Below are positions 43,838 through 49,864 of a stretch of 49,864 nt of DNA, in pieces; within the stretch, counting starts at the first letter, position 1, and the number at the start of each line of letters is the position of its first letter. The notes beneath the pieces were generated by a model, which worked only from the letters and a program-made list of their open reading frames with translations, did no database searches and had not been told where the DNA came from. A program made the translations under genes and the position numbers. Source of the DNA: JALYXS01 sp051003795 (GTDB lineage: Bacteria; Acidobacteriota; Terriglobia; Bryobacterales; Bryobacteraceae); contig JBPCKZ010000061.1 of assembly GCA_051003795.1 (NCBI GenBank), positions 1 through 49,864 on the forward strand, read 5' to 3'.

Positions 43838-43857
43838 AGTCACAAATCTTTGTGACT
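43838..43857. promoter_or_regulatory. Perfect 20-bp dyad upstream of the receptor operon
   Basis: AGTCACAAA-TC-TTTGTGACT: two 9-base arms with a 2-base spacer, about 115 bases before the TTG start of the receptor. The spacing and short spacer favour an operator. It is not a CRP site: the half-sites are inverted relative to TGTGA-N6-TCACA. No T-tract follows on either strand. Confidence 0.45.
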
Positions 43858-43897
43858 TCTAAATCATACTTGATTCGATTGCGGCGCGAACGACGAA

Positions 43898-43922
43898 GTT
43901 TTCGATAACCGCGATCGAAAAC
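43898..43922 (-). terminator. Hairpin after the second HExxH gene
   Basis: GTTTTCGAT (43898-43906) and ATCGAAAAC (43914-43922) form a 9-bp stem with a 7-base loop, two bases after the stop codon. The stem is AT-rich and there is no clear U-tract, so terminator activity is uncertain. Confidence 0.35.
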
Positions 43923-43924
43923 TC

Positions 43925-44581
43925 TTATCGGGCGCTTTCATCCGGAAGCCGCGCCTCGCCCGCAAGCAGCGCGCGCCACTTCAACTCTCGAAGTCGCGCC
44001 GAATCTTTAGGGTCCAGCTTGAATTCCTTTGCCACGAGTTCCCTTCGCGTGTGGAAGGACCGCGCCACCCCTTCAGGTCCGTGTTTGGCCGTGCCCGCGA
44101 AAATATGGTAGAGTTCGTGAGCCACTACCCGCCCCATCGCACGCCCCAGCACTAGGTCTTGCTGGACTTTCGTACCGGATTTTGCCGTCGGACCGATGTA
44201 GCGGCGGATCTGATCGCACTGCACTTCACTAAAAGGCAGAACATGCCCGTCGGAACTATTTGTGTAAGCCAGGGCCGCGCCCGCGGATTCGGGACCAAGC
44301 TCGCTGTAATAGGGAATGGGGGACATCTCGCAATGCCCCGCGAATTTCACGACGACCAAATCGGCGAAGGATTCCAAGCCGCGCGGTTCATCCAGCAAAC
44401 GCCAATCCAGGCGCAGGCCAGTCGGGTGCAAGATCGAAGCGACTTCGCGCTTCATTTCCTCGACCGTTGCGGCCGAGGGTGGTTTCTCGAAATCCAGAAA
44501 GATCGTGATCGGAGGAACCGGAGTGGTAGGCGCGGCAAGCGAAACCCAAACGAGCAGCAGCGGAAGCCGGGGATGAATCAT
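43925..44581 (-). CDS. Exported HExxH putative zinc metallopeptidase, paralogue
   Basis: A protein of 218 aa starting at ATG 44581 (MIHPRLPLLLVWVSLAAP), which gives a signal peptide. The open frame extends further upstream across a tRNA fragment, but that part is not protein-like. The zinc motif is VVAHELYHIFAGTAKHG, near residue 155. CEMSPIPYYSELGPES and RAMGRVV flank it. The second half (KEFKLDPKDSARLRELKW) is charged. The Cys residues may form a disulfide. Related to the protein at 37.1-37.7 kb; the pair brackets the receptor operon. Confidence 0.65.
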   Translation of the reverse strand: MIHPRLPLLLVWVSLAAPTTPVPPITIFLDFEKPPSAATVEEMKREVASILHPTGLRLDWRLLDEPRGLESFADLVVVKFAGHCEMSPIPYYSELGPESAGAALAYTNSSDGHVLPFSEVQCDQIRRYIGPTAKSGTKVQQDLVLGRAMGRVVAHELYHIFAGTAKHGPEGVARSFHTRRELVAKEFKLDPKDSARLRELKWRALLAGEARLPDESAR

Positions 44582-44613
44582 CGCATTCCTACGCCTCCAG
44601 GCAGCGGGTTCCA

Positions 44614-44658
44614 TGGTGGGCGCGACAGGAATCGAACCTGTGACCTCCTGCGTGTGAA
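44614..44658 (-). repeat. 3' fragment of tRNA-Val(CAC), probable integration scar
   Basis: Minus strand: TTCACAC anticodon loop (CAC), GCAGG 3' anticodon strand, AGGTC variable loop, T-arm ACAGG-TTCGAAT-CCTGT, then CGCGCCC, A and CCA at 44614. The 5' half (acceptor, D-arm and anticodon 5' strand) is missing: the bases before TTCACAC do not pair with GCAGG. This is the usual form of an att duplicate left by a tyrosine integrase. In 44659-44937 I recognise no gene or integrase. Confidence 0.7.
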
Positions 44659-44937
44659 CAACCGACTCGTTTCTATAGCGTTCAGGGATTCTCTTTGTTT
44701 CGATGCGACCGCCGTTACACGTGCCAATTCCCAGAGATAGTCCGTCCCCATTATCGACACGCACGTACATTTGTATGACCCTACGCACCCTCAAGGTGTG
44801 CCATTTTCCATTGGGGCCGCTGGCCAGATAACCCTCTCCGACGGACTGGGTTCGCCTCACTATCCTCTAACAATACCCTCATCCCCCATCTGAAGTGATT
44901 TTGCGGTAATTTGGTGTAATCCGCGAGATGATCGCTA

Positions 44938-45534
44938 ATGGTGGAACCCGAAAAGTCGCTCGATCTTCAGCTCCAGGAGTGCCTGGAAAGCCTGGGCATT
45001 CGCTCGCTTGGCGATTGGGATGTGTTGGTTTTTCTATATCATCATCACGCCTGCCTCGCCAGTGTCGAGCAGATCGCGCGCCTCGTGAGCTATCCCAATA
45101 AAGTCGCGGGCGAGGCGCTGGGAACACTCGAATCACTAGGGCTGGTAAAACGTTCCAGAGACTCTCAGGGTCTGCGGCTGTATCAATTTGTGCGCGACCC
45201 GCCTCAAAGTTGCTTTTCGAAACTGATGAGCGTGGCCGAAAATCGAAATTTTCCGGTCAGCTCTATCGTGGACAATATCATTCTGCTCTCCCTGGTGGAA
45301 ATCGATAATAAGTTCCGCCGCGCCATTTCCGTGGCGAAGGCGCGGGGGTGCAATCATGAATTCGACACCCGCGAGTTCACGATCGGGCAGGGCGGAATCT
45401 CGCTAATGCCTCCGGACCCGAATGCCGGGCTGCCGGCGCTGCCGCTCGAGAGCTACTCCAGTGTCTTAAGTCGGGCCCCCACGCGAGTCCTCCGCCATGC
45501 AAGTCTCGGCACTCCATCGCCGGCCGGCAAGTAA
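44938..45534 (+). CDS. Winged-helix protein of unknown function
   Basis: A protein of 198 aa. Residues about 20-80 look like a winged helix-turn-helix: DWDVLVFLYHHHACLASVEQ, then IARLVSYPNKVAGEALGTLE and SLGLVKRSRDSQGLRLYQFV. This suggests DNA binding of a MarR/TrmB-like kind without a confident family. Residues 90-150 are helical; the last 40 are Pro/Ser-rich. It lies nine bases upstream of the PocR hybrid kinase gene and could be its regulator or output partner; the link is inference. Confidence 0.6.
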   Translation: MVEPEKSLDLQLQECLESLGIRSLGDWDVLVFLYHHHACLASVEQIARLVSYPNKVAGEALGTLESLGLVKRSRDSQGLRLYQFVRDPPQSCFSKLMSVAENRNFPVSSIVDNIILLSLVEIDNKFRRAISVAKARGCNHEFDTREFTIGQGGISLMPPDPNAGLPALPLESYSSVLSRAPTRVLRHASLGTPSPAGK

Positions 45535-45543
45535 GTACTTGCC

Positions 45544-47583
45544 ATGAAATTACCGGTCGAACCCGGCGACGTCGAACTTTCGCCCGAGGCGCTCGCTGAG
45601 TTGCTCGAGCCCGAAAGCTGGGGGGAAACTTTGGAGCTGTATGCCCGCACCAGTGGCCTCGCCGTCGCGCTAACGGATACGGAGGGCGGTCTGTTGGGGC
45701 GCTGCCACAATCCACAGCCAATCTGGAGCCTGGCTCATCAGGCCAGACCGGAATGGGACTCCAAGTGCCTCTTCTGCCTATCGTCACCGCGTTTACCTTG
45801 CACCGCCGTGGCCGACGCATTGCGAACGGACCGGCTCGTTTTGGCGCGCGACGAAGCCGGCTTCGCGCACGTTGCGCTGCCGCTCTCATTGGGCGATCGG
45901 CATTTGGGAGCGCTTCTCGGCGGGCAGGTGTACGATCAATATCCCGAACCGTTGCCATTGGAGCGGATGGCGAGGGAGTTCGGCCTTTCGGCGCAGCGGA
46001 TCTGGCATCTGGCGAGGCGGCAGGTTCCCATGAGCCGCGCGCAATTGCAGGTGTACGGCAACTTGCTAGGCACGCTCGGCCATGCGTTTCTCCGGCAGCG
46101 CTATAGCGCGATCCTCGAAAGGAAGCTGGCCGAGACAAACCGGCGATTTCGATTGTTGGTTGAAGGCATGGAAGGGAGCGCCCTTTTGACGGTGGACGTC
46201 GCCGGCCGGATTGCCAGTTGGAATAGCGGCGCGGAGCGATTGTTAGGCTACACGGAAGCGGAAATCCTGGGACGGAAGTATTCCCGGATCTTCACCCCGG
46301 AAGACGTTCGCAAAGGCGTCCCCCGGAAAGAAATGCAAAGGGCCGCTACCGAAGGCCGGGCGGAGGGTGAGCACTGGCTCCTTCGCAAGGACGGCAGCCG
46401 CTTTCTTGCCAGCGGCATCCTGTCCGCGGTGGGGCCGGAGGACGCTCGCGAGTTCGGAAACGTCGTGCACGATATCACGGAGCGCCGCAAGACGGAAGAG
46501 GCGGTGCGGCAGGCGCAAAAACTGGAGAGCCTGGGAGTTCTGGCCGGGGGCATCGCCCATGATTTTAATAATCTGCTAACCGGCATACTGGGAAACGCCA
46601 GCTTGATATTGGACGATTCGTCCGATCTCGATCCCAACCGGACCAAACTCGAAACGATCGTCGATGCGAGCAAACGAGCCGCGGACTTAACCTCCCAATT
46701 GCTGGCGTACGCCGGCATGGGGCGATTTGTCATCCGAAAGTTCGATCTTTCCGGCCTGATCTCGGACATGATGCCCTTGATTCAGACCTCGATTCCGAGA
46801 ATGGTCGACCTGCAGCTTACGCTGGCGCCCGACTTGCCGTGGATCGAGGCCGACGCCAGCCAGATCCAACAGATTGTGATGAACCTGGTGATCAACGCCG
46901 CGGAATCGATCGGCCCGGAAGGGGGGACCGTGCTGGTCTCCACGGGCGTGGCCGATATTGGCGTTTACATGGAGGTGCGCGATTCGGGTTCCGGCATGGA
47001 CGAGGCCACGAAGGGCAAGATCTTCGATCCATTCTTCACCACGAAATTTGCGGGCCGGGGGCTCGGCCTGGCGGCGGTTTCGGGCATCGTCCGCGGGCAC
47101 AAGGGCAGTATGCAAGTGGAGAGTTTTCCCGGAGACGGCACCTCGTTCAAAATCCTTCTCCCGGCGATAGAAGGCAAGTTTTCGAGAAAGCGGGAGGTTT
47201 CTCCGCTCGCCAGTCTGCGCGGCACCGGCACCATTCTGGTGGTGGACGACGAGGCGGGAATCCGGCAAGTGTCCAAGGGGATGCTGGAACGCCTCGGATA
47301 TACGGTGCTGGTTGCCGAAAACGGTTTAGAGGGGGTAACCGTCTTCGAGCAAAGATCCGGTGATGTTGCGGCGGTGCTGCTCGACATGGCCATGCCGGTA
47401 ATGGGTGGAGAGGAAGCTCTCCGACGAATGAAAGCGATTCGGCCCGATGTGCCGGTGCTTGTTTCGAGCGGGCACAGCGAAATTTTTGCGCGCGAACGCT
47501 TCGGCAACGACGGCGTCGCCGGATTTCTCCAGAAACCGTACACGATTGCGCAGTTGGGGGAAAAAATAAGGGCCATTTGTTGA
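45544..47583 (+). CDS. PocR-PAS hybrid histidine kinase with receiver
   Basis: A protein of 679 aa, apparently cytoplasmic. Residues about 15-185 are a PocR sensory domain with Cys54, the pair CLFC (75-78) and Cys86, which may hold a metal or sense redox; GDRHLGALLGGQVYDQYPEP is characteristic. PAS at about 200-315. The HisKA box GGIAHDFNN has His339. The ATPase has NLVINAAES, DSGSGM and GRGLGLAAV. The receiver has VVDDEA, LLDMAMP with Asp614, and LQKPY. No DNA-binding output. The core resembles the kinase at 9.5 kb. Its stop overlaps the start of the MutS-like gene. Confidence 0.9.
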   Translation: MKLPVEPGDVELSPEALAELLEPESWGETLELYARTSGLAVALTDTEGGLLGRCHNPQPIWSLAHQARPEWDSKCLFCLSSPRLPCTAVADALRTDRLVLARDEAGFAHVALPLSLGDRHLGALLGGQVYDQYPEPLPLERMAREFGLSAQRIWHLARRQVPMSRAQLQVYGNLLGTLGHAFLRQRYSAILERKLAETNRRFRLLVEGMEGSALLTVDVAGRIASWNSGAERLLGYTEAEILGRKYSRIFTPEDVRKGVPRKEMQRAATEGRAEGEHWLLRKDGSRFLASGILSAVGPEDAREFGNVVHDITERRKTEEAVRQAQKLESLGVLAGGIAHDFNNLLTGILGNASLILDDSSDLDPNRTKLETIVDASKRAADLTSQLLAYAGMGRFVIRKFDLSGLISDMMPLIQTSIPRMVDLQLTLAPDLPWIEADASQIQQIVMNLVINAAESIGPEGGTVLVSTGVADIGVYMEVRDSGSGMDEATKGKIFDPFFTTKFAGRGLGLAAVSGIVRGHKGSMQVESFPGDGTSFKILLPAIEGKFSRKREVSPLASLRGTGTILVVDDEAGIRQVSKGMLERLGYTVLVAENGLEGVTVFEQRSGDVAAVLLDMAMPVMGGEEALRRMKAIRPDVPVLVSSGHSEIFARERFGNDGVAGFLQKPYTIAQLGEKIRAIC

Positions 47584-49367
47584 ATCCGGCTTTCTCTTGC
47601 GCCACGGAGTACTCGCGGCGGCTCGAGGCTCGCACCCAAGCGCTGCATCGCGCGGAACGACTGCATCGCCGCGTCGGGAATATACGGCTGCTCATTTTCC
47701 TGGCGGCCGCCGTCGTTGCGTGGCTGCGACCGGGCTTCTGGCTTCTGCTCCCGATTTTCGCGTTCATCGCCCTGGTGATTTATCATCAGCGCGTCTTGAA
47801 AGCCCGCGACATGGCCCGCCGGTCCATCGCGTTCCATGAGCGGGGCATCGAGCGGCTGGAAGATCGTTGGGCGGGAAAGGGCGAGCCGGGCATCCGGTTC
47901 TCCGACCCGGCGCATCCATATGCCGAAGATCTCGACCTGTTCGGCAAGGGATCGCTCTTCGAACTGCTCTGCACCGCCCGGACGCGCATCGGCGAGGCGA
48001 CGCTCGCGCGATGGCTCCTGGCTCCCTCCTCGCGCGAAGAGGCGACCGCGCGCCAACTTGCCGTGGACGAACTGCGCGCGCGAATCGATTTGCGGGAAGA
48101 TCTCGCGCTGGCGGGGGAAAACTTCCGCTCGGGCGTTCATCCCGAAGAACTCGCCGCCTGGGCCGTCGCGCCCGCGATCCACTTTCCGCGTCACGCGCGG
48201 GTTATTGCCATGGCGTTCGCCGTGACTGCGTTCGCGCTGCTTATCGCATTCGTGGCCACGCTATTCGTCAACCCCCGAATCCGCATCGCCCTGGTGTCTC
48301 TCGGAATGCTCGAAGGTATTTTCGCCCTGCGCTTCCGGGCGCATGTCGCGCGCGTGGCCCACGATGTCGAGCAGCCGGGCGCCGATCTCGCGCTGCTCGC
48401 GCAAGTGTTGCGGCGCCTCGAACGGGAGCGGTTCACATCCCCCCGCCTGACGAAACTTCGCGCGGCGCTCGAAGTCGAGGGCCTTCCGGCGTCCGCCCGC
48501 ATCGCCCGCCTGAATCATCTGATCGAGCTGCTCGATTCCCGCGACAACGTATTTCTGCGCGTGTTCGGTCCGCTGCTGCTATGGACCACGCAAACGGCCT
48601 TCGCGATCGAATCGTGGCGGCAATTGTCCGGCCCATCGGTTGCGGGCTGGATTCGGGCCGTGGGCGAAATCGAAGCCCTTTCCGCTCTCGCCGGCTATGC
48701 TTGGGAGCATCCGCAAGATCCTTATCCGTCGTTCGCGGCCGAGGGCCCCGCCTTCCAGGCGGAAGGCCTTGCCCATCCGCTCCTGCCCGAATCGCAATGC
48801 GTGCGGAATGACGTGGAGCTGAACCCAGAGCGCCGCATGTTGATCGTGAGCGGCTCCAACATGTCCGGCAAGAGCACGCTTTTGCGAACCGTTGGGGTTA
48901 ACGCCGTCCTTGCGATGGCGGGTGCTCCGGTGCGCGCGCGGCGGCTGGCGCTATCGCCGTTGTGCCTAGGCGCATCGATCCGCGTCACCGATTCGCTGCA
49001 AGGCGCGAGCTCGCGTTTTTACGCCGAGATCACGCGGCTAAGGCGCATTCTCGACCTCACGCGCGGCCCGCTTCCACTACTGTTCCTGCTGGATGAATTG
49101 CTCCACGGAACCAATTCGCACGACCGGCGCATCGGGGCGGAAGCCGTGGTGCGCAGCCTGTTGGCTCGCGGCGCGATCGGCTTGATTACGACGCACGATC
49201 TCGCGCTGGCGGATATGGCCGGCTCGCTCACGCCGCCCGCCGCGAACGTCCACTTCGAAGATCGTTTGGAGGATGGCCGCATCACGTTCGATTACCTCAT
49301 GCGCCCCGGCATCGTTACGAAAAGCAATGCTTTGGAATTGATGCGGGCAGTGGGGCTGGAAGTATAA
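47577..49367 (+). CDS. Membrane-anchored MutS-family ATPase
   Basis: A protein of 596 aa beginning at TTG 47577 (or TTG 47580), overlapping the kinase stop. Two membrane pairs are visible: IRLLIFLAAAVVAWLRPGFW, then LLPIFAFIALVIY near residues 40-72, and VIAMAFAVTAFALLIAFVAT, with RIALVSLGML, near 205-245. The C-terminal 200 residues are a MutS ATPase: Walker A GSNMSGKST, LGASIRVTDSLQGASSRFYA, and Walker B LLFLLDELLHGTNSHDR. There is no mismatch-recognition (MutS I) domain or Smr domain. It is a MutS-like protein of unknown substrate, not the mismatch repair MutS. Gfo/Idh follows seven bases downstream. Confidence 0.85.
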   Translation: MLNPAFSCATEYSRRLEARTQALHRAERLHRRVGNIRLLIFLAAAVVAWLRPGFWLLLPIFAFIALVIYHQRVLKARDMARRSIAFHERGIERLEDRWAGKGEPGIRFSDPAHPYAEDLDLFGKGSLFELLCTARTRIGEATLARWLLAPSSREEATARQLAVDELRARIDLREDLALAGENFRSGVHPEELAAWAVAPAIHFPRHARVIAMAFAVTAFALLIAFVATLFVNPRIRIALVSLGMLEGIFALRFRAHVARVAHDVEQPGADLALLAQVLRRLERERFTSPRLTKLRAALEVEGLPASARIARLNHLIELLDSRDNVFLRVFGPLLLWTTQTAFAIESWRQLSGPSVAGWIRAVGEIEALSALAGYAWEHPQDPYPSFAAEGPAFQAEGLAHPLLPESQCVRNDVELNPERRMLIVSGSNMSGKSTLLRTVGVNAVLAMAGAPVRARRLALSPLCLGASIRVTDSLQGASSRFYAEITRLRRILDLTRGPLPLLFLLDELLHGTNSHDRRIGAEAVVRSLLARGAIGLITTHDLALADMAGSLTPPAANVHFEDRLEDGRITFDYLMRPGIVTKSNALELMRAVGLEV

Positions 49368-49373
49368 TCAGCC

Positions 49374-49864
49374 ATGCTTGAAACCAGACGAGACCTGTTC
49401 CGCGCTGCGGCTGTCGCCATGACCGCCGCGTCGTATTCACGCGTGCCGGGCGCGAACGACAGGGTCAACCTCGGCGTAATCGGCTGCGGCGGACGCGGCA
49501 AGTACGTCATGGGCATGTTCCAGAACAACGCGGCGGTACACGTCGCCGCGGTGTGCGACGTTTACGCGCAACGCGTCGATCTAGCTCTTCAGAAGGCGCA
49601 AGGCGCGAAGAGTTTCGGCGATCATCGCAAGCTTCTCGAAATGAGCGGGCTCGACGCCGTGTATATCGCCACGCCCGATCACTGGCACGCCGCCACGGCG
49701 ATCGACGCGCTGAACGCGGGGAAGGACGTCTACGTCGAAAAGCCGCTCACGCTTCGCATCGAAGAGGGTCCTCCGATCGTCAAGGCCGCCCGCGTGAACA
49801 ATCGCATCTGCCAGGTCGGGATGCAGCGGCGTTCGAATCCGGCCTATCTTCAAGCGAAGCGCGA
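49374..49864 (+). CDS. Tat-exported Gfo/Idh/MocA oxidoreductase, cut by the window edge
   Basis: The first 163 aa are present. A twin-arginine-like signal (ETRRDLFRAAAVAMTAA) precedes VNLGVIGCGGRGKYVMGMF, the NAD(P)-binding motif. DAVYIATPDHWHAATAIDAL and the EKPL motif (VYVEKPLTLRIEEGP) are hallmarks of the family. The family acts on sugars and their derivatives; exported forms are common in Planctomycetes and Acidobacteria. The substrate cannot be told. The gene continues beyond the window. Confidence 0.9.
   Translation, partial: MLETRRDLFRAAAVAMTAASYSRVPGANDRVNLGVIGCGGRGKYVMGMFQNNAAVHVAAVCDVYAQRVDLALQKAQGAKSFGDHRKLLEMSGLDAVYIATPDHWHAATAIDALNAGKDVYVEKPLTLRIEEGPPIVKAARVNNRICQVGMQRRSNPAYLQAKR

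Noticed and set aside
43838..43857. The palindrome as a CRP/FNR site
   Set aside because: The half-sites read TCACA...TGTGA, opposite to the TGTGA...TCACA order of CRP.
44582..44860. N-terminal extension of the HExxH protein
   Set aside because: Its translation crosses the tRNA-Val fragment and lacks protein-like character; a signal peptide starts at ATG 44581.

Overview
The window reads as a chromosomal segment of a high-GC Acidobacteriota bacterium, most likely of the Bryobacter/Solibacter group. This is inference from family content, not a database match. The supporting signs are two giant Oar-type TonB-dependent receptors with N-terminal carboxypeptidase-regulatory domains, two copies of the TIGR03437 domain typical of Solibacter, Tat-exported sugar isomerase and Gfo/Idh-type proteins, a cytochrome c/copper monooxygenase-like exported protein, and relics of an ECF sigma factor and an associated Ser/Thr kinase.

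Layout. 1-9 kb: a truncated coiled-coil gene, a TIGR03437 protein, a glycine-zipper exported protein, an Oar-type receptor, a convergent TPR protein, a RidA-like protein and a divergent nucleotide-sugar epimerase. 8.95-9.4 kb is a gene graveyard of sigma-factor and kinase pieces. 9.5-13.6 kb: a PAS-PAS hybrid histidine kinase and an arylsulfotransferase-like exported protein. 13.8-19.3 kb: a compact pyrimidine operon, pyrR-pyrB-pyrC, ending in a UPF0182 membrane protein. 19.4-21.2 kb: a PadR repressor coupled to a membrane protein with six EF-hands, then a small exported coiled-coil protein. 21.2-24.4 kb: homoserine dehydrogenase overlapping an exported methyltransferase, tRNA-Gly(TCC), and a frameshifted TIGR03437 gene.

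24.4-30.6 kb is the most interesting part. It is a putative iron-uptake operon: an FTR1 permease fused to a DUF2318 cysteine-rich domain, two FtsX/MacB-type permeases, and an ABC ATPase whose C-terminus is a DtxR/IdeR-like metal-sensing domain. A thioredoxin reductase-like protein and a RidA protein follow. The sensor domain keeps the metal ligands but appears to have lost the DNA-recognition helix-turn-helix, so it may gate the ATPase directly according to metal status.

30.6-36.2 kb: two FecR-like paralogues ending in a bidirectional terminator, purS overlapping a cytochrome c/copper monooxygenase-like gene, a Tat-exported TIM-barrel protein and an alpha/beta hydrolase. 36.2-37.1 kb is a decayed mobile region with a BrnT-like fragment and a TnsC/TniB-like AAA ATPase broken by two frameshifts. 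37.1-43.7 kb: a minus-strand run of an Oar-type receptor, a Tat-exported HisC-like aminotransferase, a SulP transporter and an HExxH protein; a perfect 20-bp dyad lies upstream. 43.9-44.7 kb: a second HExxH protein and a 45-nt 3' fragment of tRNA-Val(CAC) that looks like an old integration scar. 44.9-49.9 kb: a winged-helix protein, a PocR-PAS hybrid kinase, a membrane-anchored MutS-like ATPase and the start of a Tat-exported Gfo/Idh oxidoreductase.
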